From positions 930,001 through 994,000 of the forward strand of contig NC_005085.1 of NCBI RefSeq assembly GCF_000007705.1: 64,000 bases of DNA. The letters run 5' to 3'. The notes beneath the pieces were generated by a model. The model was not told the origin of the DNA, did not search any database, and was given only the letters and a program-made list of their open reading frames with translations. The position numbers and the translations under genes are program-made. The DNA comes from Chromobacterium violaceum ATCC 12472. GTDB lineage: Bacteria; Pseudomonadota; Gammaproteobacteria; Burkholderiales; Chromobacteriaceae. This document shows positions 7,316-15,320 of this stretch, piece by piece (the first letter of the stretch is position 1; every line of letters begins with the position of its first letter).

Positions 7316-9286
7316 ATGAGCGAGATGTCACGTCGTGAGTTTCTCAAGTTGTCCGCCGCCGGCATGGCCGCCGGCGCGTTGCCGCCCGGCCTGGCAGCGG
7401 CGATGGCGATCCGGCCGGCTGGGCGCAGCCTGTCCGCGGTCAAGCATGTGGTGGTGTTCATGCAGGAAAACCGCTCCTTTGATCATTATTTCGGCGCGTT
7501 GGGCGGCGCGCGCGGCTTCGGCGACCGCAGCGCGCTGCAGCTGCGCAACGGCAGCAGCGTGTTCCGCCAGCCCAATCTGTCCAACGGCGAGTACCCGTTC
7601 CGCCTGGACACCACCCGCACCAACGCCCAGTACCTGACCGACCTGGACCACTCCTGGACCGGCACCCACGCCGCCTGGAACCAGGGCAAGTACGACGGCT
7701 GGATCGCGGCCAAGAGCAGCTTGACCATGGGTTACTTCACCCGCGCCGACATCCCTTACCACTACGCGCTGGCCGACGCCTTCACGCTGTGCGACCACTA
7801 TTTCTGCTCGGTGCAGGGGCCGACCAATCCCAACCGCCTCTATCTGTGGAGCGGCATGGTGGACCCGGCCGGCAAGAACGGCGGGCCGGTGACCGACAAC
7901 AGCGAGAAAGGCTACAGCTGGACCACCTATCCGGAGCGGCTGCAGGCGGCGGGCGTCAGCTGGAAGGTGTACCAGGTGCTGGGCGACAACTACGACGACA
8001 ACGCGCTGGCCTGGTTCAACCAGTACCGCAGCGCCAAGCCGGGCAATCCCTTGTGCGACCGCGGCATGAGCTCGGTGCCCAAGGTCAGCGGCAACTCGGT
8101 GCAGGACCTGGTGGCCGCCATCCGCAACGACGCGGTCAACGGCACGCTGCCGCAGGTGTCGTGGATCGTCGCGCCGGAGGCGTATTCCGAGCATCCGAGC
8201 GCGCCGCCGGCCGCCGGCGCCTACCTGCTGGACCGCGTGCTGCAGGCGCTGACCGCCAATCCGGACGTGTGGGCGTCCACGGTGCTGCTGCTCAACTACG
8301 ACGAGAACGACGGCCTGTTCGACCACATGCCGCCGCCGGTGCCGCCGGCCGGCACCGCCGCCGAGTTTATCGGCGGCAAGCCCATCGGCCTGGGGCCGCG
8401 GGTGCCGATGCTGGTGCTGTCGCCGTGGAGCCGCGGCGGGCACGTCTGCTCGCAGGTGTTCGACCATACCTCGGTGATCCGCTTCCTGGAGACCTGGACC
8501 GGGGTGCAGGAGCCGAATATCTCGGCCTGGCGCCGGCAGATCTGCGGCGACCTTTCCAGCGCGCTGGATTTCTCCAGCCGCAACGCCAGCGTGCCCGCCT
8601 TCCCGGACACCGCCGCGCTGCTGACCCAGGCGCAGCAGAGCAAGGGCTGGCCGGCGCCGACCGCGCCGCTGCCGGGCCAGATGCCGGCGCCGGAAGGCGG
8701 CCGCCGCCCGGCGCGCGCGCTGCCCTATCAATGCAACGCCTACGGCAGCACCGATTTGGCCGGCGGCATCTTCTGGGTGCACATGCAGAACAGCGGCAGC
8801 CAGGCCGTCCATTACGCCATCTACGCCAACCAGTACCGCAGCGACGGGCCGTGGCAATACGACGTGACCGGCGGCGGCGAGATCAAGGATTATTTCCACG
8901 CGCAGACTTACGGCGGCGGCCTGTATGACCTGACGGTGTACGGTCCCAACGGCTTCCTGCGCCGCTTCGCCGGCAACCTCCGCAGCGCGATGGGCGTGCT
9001 GGAGGCGGTGAGCGCGGTGTCGGTGGTGGCGGGCGTGCCGCAGCTGACGCTGCAATTGAACAACCAGGGCGCCAAGGTGGCCACCTTCCAGGTCAGCGGC
9101 AACGGCTACGGCGGCGCGGCGCCGCAACAGGTGGTGGTGACGCCGGGGGGCAGCCAGCTGCTGAGCTGGAACCTGTCCGGCGTCTACGGTTGGTACGATT
9201 TCACCGTCACCTGCACCGGCGACGGCAGTTTCGTCCGCCGCCTGGTCGGCCACGTGGAGACGGGCGCCGCCAGCGTCACCGGCTGA
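7316..9286 (+). CDS. Tat-exported phosphocholine-specific phospholipase C
   Basis: A 656-residue phosphoesterase-family protein of the bacterial non-haemolytic/haemolytic PLC group. The N-terminus carries a twin-arginine signal (SRREFLKLSAAG, Arg 6-7) followed by an Ala-rich hydrophobic stretch. The catalytic domain starts with KHVVVFMQENRSFDHYFG (44-60) and contains LYLWSG, YSEHPS and NYDENDGLFDHMPPP. Two copies of the C-terminal DUF756-type beta domain follow (from about 480 and about 575). The start at 7316 has GGAG eight bases upstream; an in-frame ATG at 7286 would put ten residues before the Tat motif. Expected role is hydrolysis of phosphatidylcholine or sphingomyelin outside the cytoplasm, for phosphate supply or host damage. 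Confidence 0.92.
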   Translation: MSEMSRREFLKLSAAGMAAGALPPGLAAAMAIRPAGRSLSAVKHVVVFMQENRSFDHYFGALGGARGFGDRSALQLRNGSSVFRQPNLSNGEYPFRLDTTRTNAQYLTDLDHSWTGTHAAWNQGKYDGWIAAKSSLTMGYFTRADIPYHYALADAFTLCDHYFCSVQGPTNPNRLYLWSGMVDPAGKNGGPVTDNSEKGYSWTTYPERLQAAGVSWKVYQVLGDNYDDNALAWFNQYRSAKPGNPLCDRGMSSVPKVSGNSVQDLVAAIRNDAVNGTLPQVSWIVAPEAYSEHPSAPPAAGAYLLDRVLQALTANPDVWASTVLLLNYDENDGLFDHMPPPVPPAGTAAEFIGGKPIGLGPRVPMLVLSPWSRGGHVCSQVFDHTSVIRFLETWTGVQEPNISAWRRQICGDLSSALDFSSRNASVPAFPDTAALLTQAQQSKGWPAPTAPLPGQMPAPEGGRRPARALPYQCNAYGSTDLAGGIFWVHMQNSGSQAVHYAIYANQYRSDGPWQYDVTGGGEIKDYFHAQTYGGGLYDLTVYGPNGFLRRFAGNLRSAMGVLEAVSAVSVVAGVPQLTLQLNNQGAKVATFQVSGNGYGGAAPQQVVVTPGGSQLLSWNLSGVYGWYDFTVTCTGDGSFVRRLVGHVETGAASVTG

Positions 9287-9326
9287 GCGTGCTCCCGTTC
9301 CGGCGGGCGGAGCGGCAGCCAGCCCG

Positions 9327-9830
9327 TCAGGACGACAGCTTGCGGCCCAGGCGCTTCTCCACCTGGCGCCGCTCCCAGTCTGGTCCCAGGACCGGCAGCA
9401 GCTCGAAGGCGTTGATCGCATGCGCCAGCAGGCCCATGCCCCAGCCCAGCGCTGGCCACATCACCCACCAGTGATGGGGCGAGGTCAGCAGGTTGATGAC
9501 GACCAGCGCGGCCATCACCAGCGCGTACTGGATCAGGTGCCGGTAGAAACGCTTGAGACGGTTCACATGTTGCAGCGCCAGCATTTCCTCCAGCTCGCGG
9601 GAGGCTGCGGGCGCGGCGATGGCGTCAGGGGTGGTCGGGTCCATCATGGCGGGCTCCTTGTTCAGTTCCGAGAAGTCGATCTCGAACACGGAGGCCAGCG
9701 ACTTCAGCGACTCGACGCTGGCGCCCTGGCCGCGCTCGATGCGCTGGATGGTGCGCACGCTCAAACCGCTGAGATCGGCCAGTTGTTGTTGCGACCAGCC
9801 GCGTTGCAGCCTCAGTTTCTGTATCAGCAT
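9327..9830 (-). CDS. XRE-family regulator fused to a 2TM membrane domain
   Basis: 167 residues. An N-terminal helix-turn-helix (1-55; WSQQQLADLSGLSVRTIQRIERG) is joined by a flexible Pro/Ala linker (58-78) to two hydrophobic helices (about 98-115 and 120-140) of the 2TM type. The gene has a strong ribosome site (GGAGG) four bases before ATG. Domain order implies a DNA-binding protein held at the inner membrane. Its targets are unknown; it faces the phospholipase gene tail to tail, so no divergent target is obvious. Autoregulation from the 9831-10030 region is possible. Confidence 0.85.
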   Translation of the reverse strand: MLIQKLRLQRGWSQQQLADLSGLSVRTIQRIERGQGASVESLKSLASVFEIDFSELNKEPAMMDPTTPDAIAAPAASRELEEMLALQHVNRLKRFYRHLIQYALVMAALVVINLLTSPHHWWVMWPALGWGMGLLAHAINAFELLPVLGPDWERRQVEKRLGRKLSS

Positions 9831-10030
9831 AAAACCTCCGTTCGATCACTGGCTGCAGTGTGGTTCGGCCCGTCGGGATGGACAAGGACAGCGGGGCGAC
9901 AGTCAGGCGACAGCGGCACGCCAATGCCCGCCTGGCCTGGGTTTCCGGCTGGCGCCGACCGCGGCGGCGGGGAGCCCGTTGGCATAATAGGGGCACGGCG
10001 AGGCGGCTGGCAAGGCGGCGCGCCGGCATG

Positions 10031-10061
10031 AAAAACGCCGCCGTTCAGGCGAACGGCGGCG
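10031..10061 (-). terminator. Rho-independent terminator of dnaE
   Basis: A perfect 10-bp GC-rich stem (10036-10045 with 10052-10061), loop CAGGCG, followed on the minus strand by five U (10035-10031). It lies 30 nt past the dnaE stop. The 200 bases between here and the HTH gene start (9831-10030) show no further gene. Confidence 0.88.
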
Positions 10062-10090
10062 CGGCGGGAGGGCGGTTCAGCGCCGCGGCG

Positions 10091-13000
10091 TCACCACAGC
10101 ACCTTGACCTTGCCTTCGCCCAGCCAGTCCGCCAGGGACAGCAGCAGGCCGTCATCCAGGCGCACGCCCCATTCCTGCGGCAGCATCAGTTCGCCCTTGG
10201 CCTTGCCGTTGTTGTAGGCCAGCCGCACCAGGCAGCCGGCGTCCTGGCTCTTGAACGGATGCAGCTCGGACTTGAGGCGGGCGATGTCGGGCTTGGCCGG
10301 CAGTTGCAGCGCCAGGCCGCGGGCGTAGCGGCTGCGCGCCTCGCCCAGGCTGTACAGCTTGTCGACGACGATGCGCAGGCCGCCGGAGAAGCTGTCCTCG
10401 CTGACCTTGCCCTCCACCACCAGCACCACGTCCTCCTTCAGCTTGTCGCGGTTCAGCTCGAAGCTCTCGGCGAACAGGCTGACTTCCAGCTTGGCGGTGC
10501 CGTCGTCCAGCTGCACGAAAGCCATCTTGCCGCGGTTGCCCACCTTGACGCGGATGCCGGTGACGAAGCCGGCCAAGAGCTGCGGCTCCTTGCGCGGCGT
10601 CAGCCGCGACAGCGTGGTTTTGATGAAGCCGCGTACTTCCTTCTCGTAGGCCGAGAACGGGTGGTCGGACAAGTAGAAGCCGATCGCCAGCTTTTCCTCG
10701 GCCAGCTTGACCGCGTCGCTCCAGGGACGGGTGGCCGCCATTTCCACCGCCGGCGCGACGTCGTCGCCGAACATGTCGAACAAGCCGCCCTGGTTGGCGT
10801 TGGCGTGCGCCTGCTCGGCGGCCTCCATCGCCAGGCCGACATTGGCGAACAACAGCGCGCGGTTGGGTTCGATGGCGTCGAAGGCGCCGGCGCGGATCAG
10901 CGCCTCGATCACCCGCTTGTTGACCAGCTTCTTGTCGGTGCGCTTGCAGAAGTCGAACAGGTCGGTGAACGGGCCGCCGGCCTCGCGCACCTCGACGATG
11001 TGATTGACCGCCGATTCGCCGGTGCCCTTGATCGCGCCCAGCGCGTAGCGGATTTCCTTGCGGCTGACCGGCACGAAGCGGTAGAAGCCATGGTTGACGT
11101 CCGGCGGCAGGAAGGTGACGCCGTTCTTGGGGTCCTGGCAGTCGTCGTAGAACACCTTCAGCTGGTCGGTGTTGTCCAATTCGGTGGACATCGTCGCCGC
11201 CATATAGGCCGCGCAGTGGTGGGCCTTCAGCCAGGCGGTGTGGTAGGCCACCAGCGCGTAGGCGGCGGCGTGCGACTTGTTGAAGCCGTAGCCGGCGAAC
11301 TTCTCCATGTAGTCGAAGATTTCGTTGGCCTTGGCTTCGGGAATGTCCTGCTTGGCGGCGCCCTGCACGAACATCGCGCGCTGAGCCACCATTTCCTCGA
11401 CCTTCTTCTTGCCCATCGCGCGGCGCAGCAGGTCGGCGCCGCCCAGCGAGTAACCGCCGATCACCTGCGCCGACTGCATCACCTGCTCTTGGTACACCAT
11501 GATGCCGTAGGTCGGCGCCAGCACCGGCTCCAGCAGCGGGTGCAGGTACTCGAACTTGGCGCCGTGCATGCGCTGGATGAAGTCGGGGATCAGGTCCATC
11601 GGGCCCGGGCGATACAAGGCCACGAAGGCGATAATTTCCTCGAACTTGCTCGGCTTGGCTTCCACCAGCATCTTTTTCATGCCGGTGGACTCGAACTGGA
11701 ACACGGCGGTGGTGTTGGCGGTGGCGAACACCTTGTAGGCCGGCTTGTCGTCCAGCGGCAGGTGGGCGACGTCGACGTCCTCGCCGGTGAGATCCTTGAT
11801 GTACTTCTGCGCCAGCTCGATGATGGTCAGGTTGCGCAGGCCCAGGAAGTCGAACTTCACCAGGCCGATCTGCTCGACGTCGTCCTTGTCGAACTGCGAG
11901 ACGGGAGAGGCGCCGTCGCCGCTGGCGATGTACAGCGGGCAGAAATCGGTCAGCCTGCCGGGCGCGATCAGCACGCCGCCGGCGTGCATGCCGATGCCGC
12001 GGGTCAGGTCTTCCAGCGTCATCGCCAGTTCGATCAGCTCCTGCGCGCCCTCGCTTTCGATGATCTCTCCGATCTGCGGCTCCACTTGCATCGCCTTTTC
12101 CAGGCTCAGCGGCTTGTTGGCCTCCAGCGGGATCAGCTTGGACAGGCGGTCGCACAGGCCGAAGGGCAGGTCCAGCACGCGGCCGACGTCGCGGATCACC
12201 GACTTGGACGACATGGTGCCGAAGGTGGCGATCTGGCTCACCGCCTCCTCGCCGTATTTGCGGCGGGTGTATTCGATCACCCGCCAGCGGTTTTCCTGGC
12301 AGAAGTCCACGTCGAAGTCGGGCATGGACACCCGCTCCGGGTTCAGGAAGCGCTCGAACAGCAGCGCGTACTTCAGCGGGTCCAGATCGGTAATCGACAG
12401 GCTGTAGGCCACCAGGGAGCCGGCGCCGGAGCCGCGGCCGGGACCTACCGGGCAGCCGTTGGCCTTGCCCCACTGGATGAAGTCGGCCACGATCAGGAAG
12501 TAGCCGGGGAAGCCCATCTGGATGATGGTGTCGCACTCGAATTTCAGCCGCGCGTCGTAGTCGGGCCGCTTTTCCTGGCGCTCGGCCTCGTCCGGGTACA
12601 GCTGCTTCAGCCGCTCCTCCAGGCCGCGCTTGGCCTCGTGGACCAGGAAGTCGTCCAGCGACATGCCGTCAGGCGTCGGGAACAGCGGCAGATAGTTTTT
12701 GCCCAGCACCACCGAGATATTGCAGCGCTTGGCGATTTCCACGGTATTCGCCAGCGCCTCGGGGATGTCGGCGAAGCGCTCGACCATCTGCTCGGCGCTG
12801 AGGAAATACTGGCACTCGCTGAAGCTGCGCGGCCGGCGCTTGTCGCCCAGCGTGTAGCCTTCGGCGATGCACACCCGCGCCTCGTGGGCCTTGAAGTCTT
12901 CCTTCTCCATGAACTGGATGGGATGGGTGGCGACCACCGGCAGCCCGGTCTCGCCGGCCAGCCATAGCGTCGCCTGCACCACGTTTTCCACCTGGGCGCT

Positions 13001-13525
13001 GTCCACGCGCTGGATTTCCAGGTAGAACGCGCCCGGGAACAGGCTTTCCCAATACTCGGCGCGGCGGCGCGCTTCGTCGCGCTGGCCCATGGACAGCGCG
13101 ATGCCGACGTCGCCCAGGTGGGCGCCGGACAGGCACAGCAGGTTGCTGTTGTCGCCGGATGCCAGCCAGGCGCGCTTGATCTCGGCGCGGCCGCGGTACT
13201 GGTTGTGGCTGAACGCCTCGGTCAGCAGCTCGCACAGCCGGCGGTAGCCCTCGCGGTTCTTCGCCGTCAGCATCAGCCGGTAAGGCTTGTCGCGGTCTTC
13301 TTCGTTTTCCAGCCAGATGTCGGCGGAGACGATGGGCTTGATGCCCTTATTGCGGCAGCTCTTGTAGAACTTGACCATGCCGAACAGATTCATCAGGTCG
13401 GACACGCCGAGCGCGGGCATCTGTTCCTTGGCGGCGCGTTTGACCGCGTCGTCGAGGCGGACGATGCCGTCGGTGATGGAAAACTCCGAGTGGAGGCGAA
13501 GATGGACAAAGCGGGGTGCGTTCAT
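10091..13525 (-). CDS. dnaE: DNA polymerase III alpha subunit
   Basis: 1144 residues, close to the usual DnaE1 size. The N-terminal PHP domain opens with FVHLRLHSEFSITDGIVRL. The polymerase active site shows PDFDVDFCQENR, carrying the two catalytic Asp, and a downstream FQFESTGMKKML region. The helix-hairpin-helix/OB part near the C-terminus includes GFVTGIRVKVGNRGKMAFVQ and a late VVEGKV. It is the catalytic subunit of the replicative polymerase in the cytoplasm. It is monocistronic, with its own terminator and a divergent gene upstream. Confidence 0.97.
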   Translation of the reverse strand: MNAPRFVHLRLHSEFSITDGIVRLDDAVKRAAKEQMPALGVSDLMNLFGMVKFYKSCRNKGIKPIVSADIWLENEEDRDKPYRLMLTAKNREGYRRLCELLTEAFSHNQYRGRAEIKRAWLASGDNSNLLCLSGAHLGDVGIALSMGQRDEARRRAEYWESLFPGAFYLEIQRVDSAQVENVVQATLWLAGETGLPVVATHPIQFMEKEDFKAHEARVCIAEGYTLGDKRRPRSFSECQYFLSAEQMVERFADIPEALANTVEIAKRCNISVVLGKNYLPLFPTPDGMSLDDFLVHEAKRGLEERLKQLYPDEAERQEKRPDYDARLKFECDTIIQMGFPGYFLIVADFIQWGKANGCPVGPGRGSGAGSLVAYSLSITDLDPLKYALLFERFLNPERVSMPDFDVDFCQENRWRVIEYTRRKYGEEAVSQIATFGTMSSKSVIRDVGRVLDLPFGLCDRLSKLIPLEANKPLSLEKAMQVEPQIGEIIESEGAQELIELAMTLEDLTRGIGMHAGGVLIAPGRLTDFCPLYIASGDGASPVSQFDKDDVEQIGLVKFDFLGLRNLTIIELAQKYIKDLTGEDVDVAHLPLDDKPAYKVFATANTTAVFQFESTGMKKMLVEAKPSKFEEIIAFVALYRPGPMDLIPDFIQRMHGAKFEYLHPLLEPVLAPTYGIMVYQEQVMQSAQVIGGYSLGGADLLRRAMGKKKVEEMVAQRAMFVQGAAKQDIPEAKANEIFDYMEKFAGYGFNKSHAAAYALVAYHTAWLKAHHCAAYMAATMSTELDNTDQLKVFYDDCQDPKNGVTFLPPDVNHGFYRFVPVSRKEIRYALGAIKGTGESAVNHIVEVREAGGPFTDLFDFCKRTDKKLVNKRVIEALIRAGAFDAIEPNRALLFANVGLAMEAAEQAHANANQGGLFDMFGDDVAPAVEMAATRPWSDAVKLAEEKLAIGFYLSDHPFSAYEKEVRGFIKTTLSRLTPRKEPQLLAGFVTGIRVKVGNRGKMAFVQLDDGTAKLEVSLFAESFELNRDKLKEDVVLVVEGKVSEDSFSGGLRIVVDKLYSLGEARSRYARGLALQLPAKPDIARLKSELHPFKSQDAGCLVRLAYNNGKAKGELMLPQEWGVRLDDGLLLSLADWLGEGKVKVLW

Positions 13526-13651
13526 CCGGGCATTTTAACGGCTGGCGCTGTGGCAAACCAGTTGAATCGCCGACAAGAAGCGGCTGGTGCGGCGGCGGTC
13601 ATGCACATTAGAATGTTGGCATCCGAAGTCTGGCGCAGGTGAAAGAACGAG

Positions 13652-14257
13652 ATGGAGTTCAATGTGCAGCAATTGGAGCGGACGAATCTGTATCAGCTGC
13701 TGGTGGGGTGCGTGTTGCCGCGCCCCATCGCCTGGGTCAGCACTCAGGATCTGAAAGGGGTGTGCAATCTGGCACCGTTTTCCTTCTTCAACGTGATGAG
13801 CGTCAACCCGCCGCTCTTGGGCATCAGCATCCTGAAGCAGGCGCCGGAGCGGGACAAGGACACGCTGGCCAACATCCGCCTGACCGGGGAGCTGGTGGTC
13901 AACATCGTCAGCCAGCCGCTGGCGGCGGCGATGAACGCCAGTTGCGGCGCCTATCCTGCCGATGTCGATGAGTTCGAGCTGGCCGGTGTGGCCAAGACCG
14001 ACAGCTCGACGGTCAAGCCGCCGGGCGTGGCCGAGGCGCCGGTGCGGCTGGAGTGCACGCTGCACCAGTGCCTGACTTTCGGCCACGGCAGCGGGGCGGG
14101 CAATCTGGTATTGGCCGAGGTGAAGTGCATCCACGTCGCCGAAGGCTTGTGGCGCGACGGCGCGATAGACGAGCAGGCGCTGCAGGCGGTGGGCAAGCTG
14201 GGCGGCAACCGCTACAGCCTGGCCGAGGAGGCGTTCACGCTGGAAAGGCCGGCCTGA
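13652..14257 (+). CDS. Flavin reductase-like, FMN-binding protein
   Basis: A 201-residue member of the flavin reductase-like split-barrel family. Recognisable segments are RPIAWVSTQDLKGVCNLAPF and SFFNVMSVNPPLLGIS, the FMN phosphate/isoalloxazine-binding strand pair, then LANIRLTGELVVNIV. Such proteins bind FMN and either supply reduced flavin to a monooxygenase or act as small oxidoreductases. No partner oxygenase is adjacent. It is transcribed away from dnaE; 126 bases separate the two starts and must hold both promoters. An AACGAG element precedes ATG. Confidence 0.85.
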   Translation: MEFNVQQLERTNLYQLLVGCVLPRPIAWVSTQDLKGVCNLAPFSFFNVMSVNPPLLGISILKQAPERDKDTLANIRLTGELVVNIVSQPLAAAMNASCGAYPADVDEFELAGVAKTDSSTVKPPGVAEAPVRLECTLHQCLTFGHGSGAGNLVLAEVKCIHVAEGLWRDGAIDEQALQAVGKLGGNRYSLAEEAFTLERPA

Positions 14258-14261
14258 ACCG

Positions 14262-14290
14262 CAGCCTGTTCAAAGACTTTGAACAGGCTG
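14262..14290. terminator. Perfect 14-bp palindrome between convergent genes
   Basis: Positions 14262-14275 are the exact reverse complement of 14277-14290 (CAGCCTGTTCAAAG / CTTTGAACAGGCTG), with one central base. It lies 5 nt after one stop and directly abuts the stop codon of the opposing gene. It can form a strong hairpin in both transcripts and probably ends both, although U-tracts are absent. It may alternatively be a member of a dispersed repeat family. Confidence 0.6.
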
Positions 14291-15196
14291 TCAGAGCGCG
14301 GCCAGGGTCTGGGCGGACAGGTCGTCCAGCAGGTTGTAGCGGCGCTGGTATTCCGAGCGCTTCTTGCTGGCGATGTCGGCCATCGCCTTGCGCGGCAGCG
14401 TCAGCGGAACGCGGTGGAAGCGGCCGTTGTCCACCGGCTCGGCTTCCAGCGTCTGCCAGAAGCTGTCGTAGTCGGCGAAGAAGCTGCGGCGATAGCGCCA
14501 GGAACTGTAGATATGCTCGCGGTTGCCGACCGCCAGGATGTCGTCGACGCCGATCTTGCGCGCCAGCGCGGTCAGCGCTTCCATCGCCAGCCGCTTCGGG
14601 AACAGGCCGTGGGCGGTCTTGGTCGCCTGCTGCACCTGTTCGGCGCCGTAGGGTTTGCGCGGGCCCTGCAGTCCGCCCACCACCATCACCATCTCTTCGC
14701 CGCGGCGGGTCAGCGTGAAGGTCAGCGTCGCCAGCGGCACTTGGCCGGCGTCGCAAACCTGCAGCGACATTTCTCCTTCCTTGTCGAAATTGTGCTGATG
14801 CGTCAGCAGCAACTGCAGCCGGCCGTCGTTCTTGCCGGCGAGGTCGGCCAGTCGCAGCGGCGCGCTGGACAGCAACTGGCTGCGGGTGTCGGCGCCGAAG
14901 CGCTGCTCGAGCAGCTCGTAGTGCGCGCACAGCGCCGCCAGCTTGCCGCGGCAGCCCAGCGAACGGAACAGGTAGGGGCGATGCAGCTTGCTGGCCAGCC
15001 GTGGATTGCGGCGCAGATAGCTCAACAGCGTCTGCGACTGGCGGAAAGTGTCCAGCCAGCGCAAGGTCCACGGCAGCGTCAGCATGCCGCGGAAGACGAA
15101 TTTGAAGCGGTTCTTGCCCTCGTCGAATCCATCGCGTCGGGAGAACTCGCCCGTCGCCAGCGACCAGAACAAATCCACGGAGTTTGTGACAGTCAT
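14291..15196 (-). CDS. VirK/YbjX-like DUF535 protein
   Basis: 301 residues resembling the DUF535/VirK family: an RRNPRLASKLHRPYLFRSLG segment, a central YELLEQRFG and LLLTHQHNFDKEGE, and a C-terminal YSSWRYRRSFFADYDSFW motif. Homologues in enteric bacteria are linked to envelope stress and peptide resistance, but the biochemical activity is unknown. ATG 15196 is preferred because GAGG sits 6 nt upstream; an in-frame ATG at 15208 is the alternative. No signal peptide is seen. The promoter region is AT-rich and carries a tandem repeat (15271-15290), suggesting two-component control. Confidence 0.82.
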   Translation of the reverse strand: MTVTNSVDLFWSLATGEFSRRDGFDEGKNRFKFVFRGMLTLPWTLRWLDTFRQSQTLLSYLRRNPRLASKLHRPYLFRSLGCRGKLAALCAHYELLEQRFGADTRSQLLSSAPLRLADLAGKNDGRLQLLLTHQHNFDKEGEMSLQVCDAGQVPLATLTFTLTRRGEEMVMVVGGLQGPRKPYGAEQVQQATKTAHGLFPKRLAMEALTALARKIGVDDILAVGNREHIYSSWRYRRSFFADYDSFWQTLEAEPVDNGRFHRVPLTLPRKAMADIASKKRSEYQRRYNLLDDLSAQTLAAL

Positions 15197-15270
15197 GCAA
15201 TACCTCATCCTTGGGAATGTCAGGATAAGATAAATTTGCACAAGAATTTGTTAATAGTTATGTGGGACAG

Positions 15271-15290
15271 TGTGACGGAATGTGACGCAA
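15271..15290 (-). promoter_or_regulatory. Tandem 10-bp direct repeat upstream of the DUF535 gene
   Basis: TGTGACGGAA and TGTGACGCAA lie head to tail with 9 of 10 matches (minus strand TTGCGTCACA TTCCGTCACA). One-turn spacing of direct repeats is what OmpR/PhoB-type response regulators bind. The site sits about 75 bases before the ATG and about 40 bases above a weak -10-like TATCTT (15232-15227). An activator site is inferred; the regulator is not identified. Confidence 0.45.
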
Positions 15291-15320
15291 GATAGCGCTG
15301 TCATGCTGAAAAATGCCAAT

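Noticed and set aside
9860-12967. A 1035-codon plus-strand open frame antisense to dnaE
   Set aside because: It mirrors dnaE codons and contains no recognisable domain.
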